Assembly (NCBI RefSeq): GCF_001436305.1
Contig: NZ_AZFO01000020.1
Coordinates: 1-42,150, forward strand
Direction of reading: 5' to 3'
DNA length: 42,150 nt
DNA from: Lactobacillus ultunensis DSM 16047
GTDB lineage: Bacteria; Bacillota; Bacilli; Lactobacillales; Lactobacillaceae
Both the position numbers and the translations under genes were made by a program. Positions 20,202-28,148 of this stretch are shown in pieces. The notes under the pieces were generated by a model. It saw only the letters and a program-made list of their open reading frames with translations. It did not search any database and had not been told where the DNA came from. Each line of letters begins with the position of its first letter. The stretch's first letter is position 1.

Positions 20202-20597
20202 CTACATCCCATCTTTATTCCAGGCTCCCTGCAAAATTGGGGTGAATTTTTCTAATTCATTTTCATCAAAAACAATTAACAAACCATTTCTGATTATATC
20301 TAATTTTTCTTCCCCATTATGGCTAATTTCTAAACTAGAAACAAATAGCTCCTTTTCATCAGGTGCCTTCATTAAGACATATTTAGCCTGATATGGATCA
20401 TCCGTCTGACTATCATCAACATAACTCAAAGCAATCCGATCAAGTAGTTGTTGAGAAAATTCAAAAGCTTGAATATCTTTTTCTTGTTCTTTATCAACAA
20501 TCCAGCTTTGATAATTATCAGGACTAACATCCTTAGGCATTTTCATTAACATAAATTGTTGTTGGTCTTTATTGATAAATAATTGACAAAGTGGCAT
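20202..20597 (-). CDS. Hypothetical protein, 131 aa
   Basis: A soluble acidic protein without recognisable domain. It shows two similar half-motifs, FMLMKMPKDVSPDNYQSW and YVLMKAPDEKELFVSS, suggesting an internal repeat of a small alpha-beta unit. The start at 20597 is chosen for GAGAGGG five bases before it; the longer frame starts before that Shine-Dalgarno. It is the first gene of the operon with the glycosyltransferase, 14 bp apart. Confidence 0.7.
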   Translation of the reverse strand: MPLCQLFINKDQQQFMLMKMPKDVSPDNYQSWIVDKEQEKDIQAFEFSQQLLDRIALSYVDDSQTDDPYQAKYVLMKAPDEKELFVSSLEISHNGEEKLDIIRNGLLIVFDENELEKFTPILQGAWNKDGM

Positions 20598-20707
20598 CTT
20601 AACCCTCTCATTTCTATATCTATTTCTCACTTACTTCCATTATAAGCGTGATTCCAACCAAGAACGAGAGAAACTACTACAATAATAAGTGAAAAGAAGG
20701 GATTATG

Positions 20708-20914
20708 ATGTTTAACAAAGAAAATGCAATCGATGCAAAGCACTTGCACGTTGATTCTTTTAAATATCAATCAACTGAAGATATGCCTAACGAGGTTTAC
20801 GAATCATGGCAACATGAACATTTAAACGCTAAAGTTTTTAGTTTGGAATTTCGTAATATTGGTGAAAGTGGCGAATGGCAAGAAATGATCGTCATTTGGG
20901 CTGACAAATTATGA
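20708..20914 (+). CDS. Hypothetical protein, 68 aa
   Basis: A small acidic soluble protein (contains EDMPNEVYESWQHEHLN and EWQEMIVIWADKL). Of two consecutive ATGs, the second (20708) has better spacing from AGAAGGG; the first is 20705. There is no known domain. It is divergent from the glycosyltransferase operon and followed 100 bp later by the FeS-family gene with its own TATAAT. Confidence 0.65.
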   Translation: MFNKENAIDAKHLHVDSFKYQSTEDMPNEVYESWQHEHLNAKVFSLEFRNIGESGEWQEMIVIWADKL

Positions 20915-21014
20915 AATTACTCTTTCTTGATCTAAATCAATTTTAAAAAGGGATATTTTCGCTATAATCTAATTAACAAGTGAAAAAGATTTAGACAAGA
21001 AAGAAGTTGAGCTT

Positions 21015-21413
21015 ATGCTTAAAATTACATTTACTGATAAAGCACTCGATTACTTAAAAAGAAGAGAAATTGCAGACAAAACTTTGATTTTGATCACCGA
21101 TGATGGTGGTGGTAAATATTCAATCAAAGGCGGCGGCTGCAGTATTGGCTCCCACTTTTCAATCATCTGGGTCGATCAAGTTGATCCAGACTATCCAGTT
21201 CAATTAGATAATGATCAAGGTCTGAAGATTTATACTTCTAAGTATGATATGACTCTCATGGGACCAAACATGGTGATGGATTACGACGCTGGTAGCTTGA
21301 ATTTGCGCTCTGATGAAGGCATCCTTGACGGTGGCGTAGACATCGGCAACGGTGCTGCTTTAATTAAGGCTAATAAGAATGTAAAAATGGGTGCCGTTGA
21401 ATGGCGTTGCTAA
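21015..21413 (+). CDS. Iron-sulfur cluster biosynthesis (HesB-like) family protein
   Basis: A 132-aa protein of the HesB/IscA-like fold as annotated in lactobacilli. It has an N-terminal ITFTDKALDYLKRR, a glycine-rich stretch DDGGGKYSIKGGGCSIG and IYTSKYDMTLMGPNMVMDYDAG. Only two cysteines are present, one in GGGC and one near the end (EWRC), so the classical three-Cys IscA ligand set is missing. A role as true FeS scaffold is therefore doubtful. It has its own TATAAT promoter and ends at a shared bidirectional terminator. Confidence 0.75.
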   Translation: MLKITFTDKALDYLKRREIADKTLILITDDGGGKYSIKGGGCSIGSHFSIIWVDQVDPDYPVQLDNDQGLKIYTSKYDMTLMGPNMVMDYDAGSLNLRSDEGILDGGVDIGNGAALIKANKNVKMGAVEWRC

Positions 21414-21426
21414 AAATTGATAAAGA

Positions 21427-21453
21427 TGGTCGCTTTAAAGCGGCTATTTTTTT
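21427..21453. terminator. Bidirectional terminator
   Basis: A GTCGCTT/AAGCGGC stem followed by T7 on the plus strand overlaps the end of the convergent ATPase gene. Confidence 0.7.
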
Positions 21454-22652
21454 AGCCAATCAATAATATTAATAATTGGTATTCCAGCAATATTGTTATA
21501 TTCCTCTACACTACCTGAAATAACCAGCTTGTCATAATTATCAGGAACGGCAAGTAAATTATCAGTTTCACGAGTTGAATTTTCAGGTATTTTAAGCGTT
21601 ACTTGAACATATTTAAGCTCTTTGTTTTTGGAAACAACAAAATTAATTTCTTTATTATCTAGTTTTCCAACTTCAACATGATAGCCTCTTCTAATTAGTT
21701 CCATATAAACTACGTTTTCCAACTCACTACCACGATTATTTTGTTCTGATCCCAAAACAAAATTACGTAGTCCTTGGTCGACCATGTAATATTTTCCTTG
21801 AGAAAGTAATAACTTTCTCCCACGAATATCATAGCGATCGGAACGGTAAAATAAATAAGCATCTTCAAAACTTTTCAAGATTTTAGAAACAAATTGATAG
21901 GATATTGTGCGGTTCTTAGGATCATTGGATTTTAATGTAGTGACAATCTTATTGGGATTAATCAATTGACCTACAGTATCAGCAAGATACGTAGAAATAA
22001 TATTTACCATACCTGAATCTCTGATGTTATTTCTAAGATTAATATCCTTTAAGAGGATTGTATTATATATTCCCGATAAAATAGTATCTCTCAGTTCCTT
22101 TTGTGCTAACACTACAGCTGGGAAACCACCAATTCTTAAATATTCTTTGTAAGCTTCAGGAAGTTGCCGTTCATCGTATTGACTACCTAAAGTCCAATCT
22201 ACGTATTCTTTAAATGAAAGTGGATACACCTTCACTTCAATAAAGCGGCCTGCAATTCTGGTAGATAAGTCTCCGCTAAGTATTTGAGCATTACTACCAG
22301 TGATTGTAATATCATTTAATTCTCTTAATCTTAAACTATTTACTACTTCCTGCCAGTTTTCTACTAATTGAATTTCATCTAATAAGAAATACATTCTTTT
22401 TTTTGGAATAATTTTAGATTCTAAATATTTATATAACGCTTGCATTTCACGCAATTTATAATAACATAAGTCTTCAAATGAGATATAGATTATCTGATCA
22501 TTATCCACGCCGTGTTCTTTTAAATATTGCTTATATAAGAGCATCAGATAAGATTTTCCTGATCTTCTTACCCCGGTAATTACTTTAATAAATTGACTAT
22601 CTTTGAAATTCAATAATTCTTTTAGATAAGTTGGCCGAGATTTTAATTCCAT
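21444..22652 (-). CDS. AAA ATPase with DUF4143 domain, paralogue of the one at 9543
   Basis: A 402-aa protein collinear with the 401-aa ATPase at 9543: Walker A GVRRSGKSY, Walker B MYFLLDEIQ, ITGSNAQILSGD and the C-terminal LYFVVSK-like DUF4143 tail. A difference in the nuclease-like core is notable: KNKEIDFIATK in the relative reads DNKEINFVVSK here, so the acidic Asp is Asn. The E-x-K position is QVTL. Any nuclease activity is probably lost in this copy. Its promoter region contains inverted copies of a TATAGTTAAAATT motif, unlike those of its relatives. Confidence 0.87.
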   Translation of the reverse strand: MELKSRPTYLKELLNFKDSQFIKVITGVRRSGKSYLMLLYKQYLKEHGVDNDQIIYISFEDLCYYKLREMQALYKYLESKIIPKKRMYFLLDEIQLVENWQEVVNSLRLRELNDITITGSNAQILSGDLSTRIAGRFIEVKVYPLSFKEYVDWTLGSQYDERQLPEAYKEYLRIGGFPAVVLAQKELRDTILSGIYNTILLKDINLRNNIRDSGMVNIISTYLADTVGQLINPNKIVTTLKSNDPKNRTISYQFVSKILKSFEDAYLFYRSDRYDIRGRKLLLSQGKYYMVDQGLRNFVLGSEQNNRGSELENVVYMELIRRGYHVEVGKLDNKEINFVVSKNKELKYVQVTLKIPENSTRETDNLLAVPDNYDKLVISGSVEEYNNIAGIPIINIIDWLKK

Positions 22653-22678
22653 TGTTTTGTCCTCCGAGATTTTAATTA

Positions 22679-22772
22679 CAGTTAAAATTATAGTCTAATT
22701 TAGGTATAATTTTAACTATAGTACAAATTTAGGACAATTTCGGCTTAAATTTTACTTATAGTTAAAATTCAT
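22679..22772. promoter_or_regulatory. Repeated AGTTAAAATT boxes in the promoter of the ATPase gene at 21444
   Basis: CAGTTAAAATTATAG (22679-22693), its inverse TATAATTTTAACTATAG (22705-22721) and TATAGTTAAAATTCAT (22757-22772) fill the interval between the two divergent genes. These are operator-like. Confidence 0.6.
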
Positions 22773-22827
22773 AATTTTCGATTTTTTACTATAATATTAA
22801 TCAGACTACAGAAAGTTAGAAAATCAC

Positions 22828-23235
22828 ATGAAGAACTTTAACAAATTTGTCTCAAAATTCGCACAATTTTTACAAAAACTATTAGTAATTGCCATCGGAC
22901 TACTAGGGATCGTACTGATTATTCTGCTCTTCCGTGAATTAATTCCATTATTCAAATTGCTATTTTCATCTTCAATTAAAGAAAGCGATTCCACCATTTT
23001 AGATGAAATTATTGTTTTCTTCCTATTCTTTGAATTCACTGCAATGATCATTTCAGCTCTGCGACATCATGGCCATACGAGTATCAATTTTCTAATGGGC
23101 TTAGGCGTCACAGCGCTAATCCGCGGCTTAATCACAGCTCACGGTAATGTATGGGAAATCGTTGCTACTTCTGTTTCAATTTTGATGTTGATTATCGCAA
23201 TGGTCATTTTCAATAAACATTTGAAGAACATGTAA
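22828..23235 (+). CDS. psiE: PsiE-family (phosphate-starvation-inducible) membrane protein
   Basis: A 135-aa protein with four hydrophobic segments (about residues 15-45, 62-80, 88-105 and 112-130) and the family pattern FFEFTAMIISALRHHGH. The role of PsiE proteins is unknown. It shares a divergent repeat-rich intergenic region with an ATPase gene and ends at a perfect 12-bp terminator. Confidence 0.85.
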   Translation: MKNFNKFVSKFAQFLQKLLVIAIGLLGIVLIILLFRELIPLFKLLFSSSIKESDSTILDEIIVFFLFFEFTAMIISALRHHGHTSINFLMGLGVTALIRGLITAHGNVWEIVATSVSILMLIIAMVIFNKHLKNM

Positions 23236-23262
23236 AAAAGACGAGTTTAAACTCGTCTTTTC
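23234..23262. terminator. Bidirectional terminator after psiE
   Basis: AAAGACGAGTTT/AAACTCGTCTTT is a perfect 12-bp stem with A and T runs on both sides, between convergent genes. Confidence 0.9.
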
Positions 23263-23264
23263 GC

Positions 23265-23411
23265 TTATTTAGTTATTTTTGTGTGATTTCGGCTAGTCAT
23301 CTTTTCTTTAATACGATAGATTTTTTGAGCCGATTGATAAACTACGATTGCAATACTTACAGCATATTTAGCGATTTGGATAAATCGTCTGACTTTTCCT
23401 CTTTTAATCAT
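23265..23411 (-). CDS. Small basic protein, 48 aa
   Basis: A 48-codon ORF, very basic, with one moderately hydrophobic helix (KYAVSIAIVVYQ, residues 15-26) between two Arg/Lys clusters (KRGKVRR and RIKEK). It is preceded by AAAGGTGG nine bases before ATG and ends exactly at the bidirectional terminator shared with psiE, which supports a genuine gene. It could be a membrane-associated peptide. I do not recognise the family. Confidence 0.6.
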   Translation of the reverse strand: MIKRGKVRRFIQIAKYAVSIAIVVYQSAQKIYRIKEKMTSRNHTKITK

Positions 23412-23438
23412 CTATACATACCACCTTTATAATCTGAA

Positions 23439-23627
23439 TTATACAAGGGTAATAGCTATTAAGATATTTTGATACCTAGTATCTAGTAATATTAAGGCTT
23501 TCTTTAGAAGGTGTTCGCTTATGTCAACTACTTTATTAGTTTTTTCATCCCAAAGAGCAGGAGCAATAATCGTATATTGATGACCATGAAAAATATATGT
23601 GTTGGTATAATCTTTGATGTATGTCAT
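23439..23627 (-). CDS. Possible small protein, 62 aa
   Basis: An ORF starting MTYIKDYTNTYIFHGHQYT, with only a weak AGGT ribosome site twelve bases upstream. It looks like a fragment of a larger protein (a short alpha-beta start ending in a hydrophobic tail). There are no neighbours on the same transcript, and a decayed gene is as likely as a functional one. Confidence 0.35.
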   Translation of the reverse strand: MTYIKDYTNTYIFHGHQYTIIAPALWDEKTNKVVDISEHLLKKALILLDTRYQNILIAITLV

Positions 23628-23725
23628 GTTTAATTTTTACCTACAAAACTAGTTACATTTAGCTCATTAATAATATTATTTTACACATATGTTTGCTACT
23701 GATTAGTAGCAGACCCTATTAATAT

Positions 23726-23784
23726 AAAAAAGACCTGCATGAATACTCAATCTTCTCGATTGGGCTTCATTACAGGTCTTTTTT
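23726..23784. repeat. Palindromic intergenic repeat (about 58 nt), copy 1
   Basis: Nested pairing GACCTG...CAGGTC, ATGAA...TTCAT and CAATC...GATTG, with A6 and T6 flanks. It lies just after the flavoprotein gene. It acts as a bidirectional terminator in form and recurs at 26954 and 27974. Confidence 0.85.
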
Positions 23785-23820
23785 ATTCTATATTCTTCTT
23801 TTGGTTACTATCAAAATTTA

Positions 23821-25941
23821 CTATAATTTGGCAGCATTTTCTCCAGCAATTTTACCTGAAACAAATGTCCATGCCTGTGCTTGACCACCCCAAGGAGTGT
23901 AAGCTTGACCACCTTTATTTTCTACACCTTCTGAATCTTGACCAACAGCAAAGATGTTTTCTATTGGTGTACCATCAGCTTTTAAGACATTCATGTTCTT
24001 ATCCACATCTAATCCACCACAAGTTGCATAAGCATAACCACCAGCTTCAAACAAGTAATATTCCTGATCTGGATCACCTAAAGCTTCAGTTAATTTAGTT
24101 TCATCCATGTTTAACTCTTTAGCTAATTTTACAGGTGTACCTTTCCAGGCATCCCCATGTTTAATGGCTTCATCAACAATCTTATCCATACTTTCGATTG
24201 GGATTCCTGCCTTAGGCATCTTTCCGCCTTGATCAAGTAAAATAATGACCACTTTAGAAGTAGTATCCGACAAACCTTCATTCTTCATCTTTTCTAAGTC
24301 TGCTTTAGTGTAAGCATTAAAGTATTTAAAACCTGGTGCATAAGCGATACCTACGGTTATCTTAGCATCAGCAGTTCCGCTTTTATCCTTTGAAGATAAT
24401 ACTGCCCCTGTTTCATCAAGCTTTTTAGCATCACTAGTAGTAGCTAGGGCTGACAAAATTGCTTTTTCGTTAGCCGTTAAAGAATTATCTCTAATAATAT
24501 TTGGAACTTGAGATATATGAATCATAGGCAAAGTGTCTAGAGCGTAAGTAGCTCCACCTGCACTTTGACCCATCCGGATACCATCCCCTTGTGCAACAGT
24601 AGATCCGAATACTTGACAAGTATGACCATAGACTTCTTTCATCATTTGCTTGTTACCAATAAAGCCACCACTAGCTAAAATAATTGCTTTGCCGTAAACT
24701 TCATACTTACTTCCATCGTATGATTCAGCTTCTACACCCACTACTTTTCCTGCAGAGTTCTTAATAAATTTCTTGGCTCTCAACTCCACTTGATAATCAT
24801 TTGCTGAATTCATTCCTTTAGCTTTATCTAATGCTTTTTGGAAAGTTGGTAAATGATCCGGTTCACTAACAGAATACCAATGGTTGTTGTCAGCAGAATA
24901 AATTGTCCATTCTTTTGTCCAATCTGGTCTAACAAATGACGGATAATATCCTGCTGGTTGACCAAAAGCAGCTCCATCAAATGAAAAGCCAAAATTCTCC
25001 ATATAGTAGTCTAAAGCAGGACCATCTTCTTTAATTGCCTGCTTGATCACATCTGCCTTTTTATCAGTCTGAACATAATCCATCCAAGTTTGATAAAGAT
25101 CCTGCTCATCAATATTATCTTTACCGTTGTTATACTTTTGAGATTGAATCTTCGAATTAACAACCATTGGACCAGAGGTCGACATCGAATTGCCACCAAT
25201 ACCGGCCGCAGCTTCCATTCCAAATACTTTAGCTCCATGATCAGCAGCAGAACAATAACTTAAAATGCCAGAGCCACCGAGACCGACTACAATAACATCA
25301 TAGCCTTTCTTAACTACAGTTCTATTTTCCTTGGCAACCGGTACATGCCATTGGTCACTATCTCCACCTGCGTCTGTAATAGCTTTTTCGACAATTAACT
25401 TAATCGCACCAGATGAAACTGAAGCCCCCGTTACTGCATCAGTATCTAGAGATTGGGATGCAATCAACCGTGGAATAAGTTTAGCCTCAGCTCGTTTAAA
25501 CCAAGGTGAACCTTGAGAATCTTTTTCAGATGTAATTTTAATATCTTTGATTCGATTATCCTTAACCGTAACTTTCCCTGTCATCGGGGCAATCAAACTA
25601 TAAGATGGAACGGTTTCTTCATATACACCATCTTTTAGTTCACTTTTAATTACATTACCATTTTGACCACTTGCTTTATTCAAACAGTCAGTCAACGCAC
25701 GTCTAACTGCATTGCTGGTCTCAGTAGCACCCGACACAGCATCTATAGAATCATTTTGTTTTTCCAATATTTGATTAGTTAGTTGCGAAACAACCGCATC
25801 ATTTCTGGAACTGGATTCACCTTCGACATCAATTTTAACGTCTTTAATTTTTCCGTTAGTTAAAGTAATCGTTAAATCAACATCAGAACTATGTCCCTTA
25901 GCTGTACTAGTAAATTTACCATCTTGATAATTTTTCTTCAT
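23821..25941 (-). CDS. FMN-binding/FAD-dependent fumarate-reductase-type flavoprotein
   Basis: A 706-aa protein. There are two N-terminal FMN-bind domains, each with the flavinylation motif D-A-V-S/T-G-A-x-x-S: IDAVSGATETS near residue 62 and TDAVTGASVSS near 167. In this class an ApbE transferase attaches FMN to the Thr/Ser. Then follows an FAD-binding reductase domain starting with DVIVVGLGGSG (near 212) and ending with the family's IFAVGQDSEGV and AATCGGLDVD-like segment. It reduces fumarate, urocanate or a related enoate. There is no signal peptide, so it is cytoplasmic, unlike secreted relatives. Two FMN domains are unusual. A LysR gene is divergent 120 bp away, with a cre-like site in between. 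Confidence 0.88.
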   Translation of the reverse strand: MKKNYQDGKFTSTAKGHSSDVDLTITLTNGKIKDVKIDVEGESSSRNDAVVSQLTNQILEKQNDSIDAVSGATETSNAVRRALTDCLNKASGQNGNVIKSELKDGVYEETVPSYSLIAPMTGKVTVKDNRIKDIKITSEKDSQGSPWFKRAEAKLIPRLIASQSLDTDAVTGASVSSGAIKLIVEKAITDAGGDSDQWHVPVAKENRTVVKKGYDVIVVGLGGSGILSYCSAADHGAKVFGMEAAAGIGGNSMSTSGPMVVNSKIQSQKYNNGKDNIDEQDLYQTWMDYVQTDKKADVIKQAIKEDGPALDYYMENFGFSFDGAAFGQPAGYYPSFVRPDWTKEWTIYSADNNHWYSVSEPDHLPTFQKALDKAKGMNSANDYQVELRAKKFIKNSAGKVVGVEAESYDGSKYEVYGKAIILASGGFIGNKQMMKEVYGHTCQVFGSTVAQGDGIRMGQSAGGATYALDTLPMIHISQVPNIIRDNSLTANEKAILSALATTSDAKKLDETGAVLSSKDKSGTADAKITVGIAYAPGFKYFNAYTKADLEKMKNEGLSDTTSKVVIILLDQGGKMPKAGIPIESMDKIVDEAIKHGDAWKGTPVKLAKELNMDETKLTEALGDPDQEYYLFEAGGYAYATCGGLDVDKNMNVLKADGTPIENIFAVGQDSEGVENKGGQAYTPWGGQAQAWTFVSGKIAGENAAKL

Positions 25942-25987
25942 TGTTCAACGTCCTTCCTCTACAAGCACCTTTATTTTAAATTATAAT

Positions 25988-26001
25988 TGTAAGCGCTGCC
26001 T
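25988..26001. promoter_or_regulatory. cre-like site between the flavoprotein and LysR genes
   Basis: The minus strand reads AGGCAGCGCTTACA, 12 of 14 consensus positions. It lies about 45 bp upstream of the flavoprotein start. Confidence 0.5.
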
Positions 26002-26061
26002 ATGCTTGTGCTAATATGAATGTACCATGTGAAGGTTAGACTTAACACAGGAGAAAATTAA

Positions 26062-26922
26062 ATGAATCATACTGAACTAAATACTTTTTTATTAGTTGCC
26101 AATTGTGGTAGCTTTTCTAAAGCTGCTAAAAAACTATATATCTCTAAAAATGCGGTCATGCAACAAATTAATACCTTAGAAGATAGCTTGGACTTAACGC
26201 TTTTCATCAGAACTACTCATGGCGTCAAGTTAACTAATGCAGGACGGGCTTTGATTAATAAGGCTACACAATTAAACAATTTAACTAAAGAAATCTATTT
26301 ATCATTAACTAAGTATAAAAATACTATCTTCGCGGGCAGTGGCTTCTTAAACTTACCAACTGTCATCAAGAGAAAATGGTCAGAATTCGCAATAAACCAT
26401 GAACAGAGTAAACTTTCTTTTATTGAAATTAAAAATTACGAAAATATTCCTCAAGAAATCGATTTATTTGAAGGTATCTATTCTGAAAGACCTTTTTCAA
26501 GACAGGGCTTTGACTTTATTCAATATCAATCTGTGCCTTTAGTGGCTGCAATTTATCCAAATTCTTCCCTTAAGGCTTTGACTAGATTAAAACTTAATGA
26601 TTTAGCCAATAAAACTATCTCAATCCCTAATAGCACCATTTTCAAATCAATGAAATCTACCAGACAAATTTTAAATAAGAATGTAACTAATTGTAGAATC
26701 AAAGAATACACAGCCCTTAATACTGCAGTAATCAATAATGCTCAAATCATGCACGAAATATTAATTATCCCACAATCATTGTGCTATTTACTAGATAATA
26801 ATCTAATAAAACCTGTACAGTGGAATCTAACTTTGAACTATGGCTTTTATTATCGAAGGGATGCTAGTAACCTTAGCAAAGAGTTTTTAAAATACATGAA
26901 AAGGGAAAGAATTGTAAAATAA
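26062..26922 (+). CDS. LysR-type transcriptional regulator
   Basis: A 286-aa regulator. The N-terminal winged helix occupies residues 1-60 (FLLVANCGSFSKAAKKLYISKNAVMQQI is the usual recognition region). A shorter and divergent effector domain follows, without the usual clear periplasmic-binding motif spacing. It is divergently arranged to the flavoprotein reductase gene, so it probably controls it. It starts 14 bp after a CAGGAGAA ribosome site. Confidence 0.88.
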   Translation: MNHTELNTFLLVANCGSFSKAAKKLYISKNAVMQQINTLEDSLDLTLFIRTTHGVKLTNAGRALINKATQLNNLTKEIYLSLTKYKNTIFAGSGFLNLPTVIKRKWSEFAINHEQSKLSFIEIKNYENIPQEIDLFEGIYSERPFSRQGFDFIQYQSVPLVAAIYPNSSLKALTRLKLNDLANKTISIPNSTIFKSMKSTRQILNKNVTNCRIKEYTALNTAVINNAQIMHEILIIPQSLCYLLDNNLIKPVQWNLTLNYGFYYRRDASNLSKEFLKYMKRERIVK

Positions 26923-26953
26923 TCAAAAGAAGAACAACTTCAATAACTTAAAT

Positions 26954-27010
26954 AAAAAAGGCCTGCACGAATACTCAATCCTTCCGATTGGGCTTCATTA
27001 CAGGTCTTTT
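26954..27010. repeat. Palindromic intergenic repeat (about 58 nt), copy 2
   Basis: Same architecture as at 23726, with GGCCTG...CAGGTC (one G-U) and CACGAA in place of CATGAA. It lies between the convergent LysR and hydrolase genes and is likely a bidirectional terminator. Confidence 0.85.
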
Positions 27011-27023
27011 ATTACTTATTCAA

Positions 27024-27866
27024 TTATTTAGCCCATTTATCTAAAATTAATTGACCGATTTCTCGCCAATGTGATTCAAGAACGAAATGACCACCATCAA
27101 GTAGATGAACTTCCGCATTTGGATCATCCTTCTTGAAGGCCTCCGCACCTGGATAGATAAAGCTAGGATCATTTTTACCCCAGGCGGCGATTAACTCTGG
27201 TTTGTATTGACGCAAATATTCTTGATACTTAGGATAATTAGCAACATTGCTTTGATAATCAAAAATTAAATCAGATTGATTTTCAGCATAATCAGGTTTG
27301 CCAGTGTAGTAAATATCCAAAGTATAGCCATCTGGTCCAACAGTACCTGGCTTTTCACCACCTAAATATTGACCTTTAATCGTTTCTGGCGCGAAAGCGG
27401 ACTTATATTGTTCACGCAATTCTTTAGTTGGATGAGCCCAATATTTCTTGCGTCCTTCCCACTTTTTCCCTAAACCTTCTTGATAAACATTACCATTTTG
27501 ACTCACAATCCCTAAAATCCTTTCTGGATAGCGAACTGCAAGATTAAAGCCAATAGGTGCACCATAATCAAAGACGTACATGTAGAACTTGTCAATACCT
27601 AATTGGGTTAAAAAGTCATCAACATAATTAGTCAGATTTTCAAAAGTATATTTAAAATCTGTGTGACTTGGAGAAGCTGATTGACCAAAACCAATATAGT
27701 CTGGAGCGATTACATGAAATTTATTTTCAAGCATTGGCATTAGATTTCTAAATAATGCACTTGAAGTTGGAAAGCCATGTAAGAGCAAAAATGTCGGCAA
27801 TTCTTTTCTGCCACTTTCACGATAAAACATCTTTAATCCATGAACATCAATCGTATTAAATTTCAT
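27024..27866 (-). CDS. Alpha/beta hydrolase, haloalkane-dehalogenase/epoxide-hydrolase-like
   Basis: A 280-aa hydrolase with the oxyanion motif LLLHGFPTSSALF, the APDYIGFGQS strand, and the nucleophile elbow VFDYGAPIGFN, where Asp replaces the usual Ser as in haloalkane dehalogenases and epoxide hydrolases. The catalytic His lies in DGGHFVLESH near the end. The substrate is not known. It is monocistronic, flanked by copies 2 and 3 of the 58-nt repeat. Confidence 0.88.
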   Translation of the reverse strand: MKFNTIDVHGLKMFYRESGRKELPTFLLLHGFPTSSALFRNLMPMLENKFHVIAPDYIGFGQSASPSHTDFKYTFENLTNYVDDFLTQLGIDKFYMYVFDYGAPIGFNLAVRYPERILGIVSQNGNVYQEGLGKKWEGRKKYWAHPTKELREQYKSAFAPETIKGQYLGGEKPGTVGPDGYTLDIYYTGKPDYAENQSDLIFDYQSNVANYPKYQEYLRQYKPELIAAWGKNDPSFIYPGAEAFKKDDPNAEVHLLDGGHFVLESHWREIGQLILDKWAK

Positions 27867-27973
27867 AACTTGTTACCCTCTTTCTTTTATCAAAATTATT
27901 AAAACATATCTAGTAAGTTAAGATAACAATATTTTTAAATAATTCTATGAAACAATTATATTTAAATCTCAAT

Positions 27974-28030
27974 AAAAAAGACCTGCATGAATACTCAATC
28001 TTTCCGATTGGGCTTCATTACAGGTCTTTC
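27974..28030. repeat. Palindromic intergenic repeat (about 58 nt), copy 3
   Basis: Almost identical to the copy at 23726 (CAATCTTTCCGATTG inner stem-loop). It lies about 120 bp left of the integrase gene, near the left end of the integrated element. The remaining bases 28031-28148 hold no gene; AGTACTCTGAGTGCT and AGTACTTGAAGCACT there are related imperfect dyads that could be integrase arm sites. Confidence 0.8.
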
Positions 28031-28148
28031 TTAGTTAGTACTCTGAGTGCTGAATGCCAGATCAGAAGTCCTCTAATCAGTTTGTTTATTTATCAGTACT
28101 TGAAGCACTTTAACCATAAAAGTGTGTGCATTGAATAATTTATCAAAT

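Noticed and set aside
27947-28138. A 63-aa plus-strand ORF left of the integrase
   Set aside because: It consists mostly of the third 58-nt palindromic repeat and has no ribosome site.
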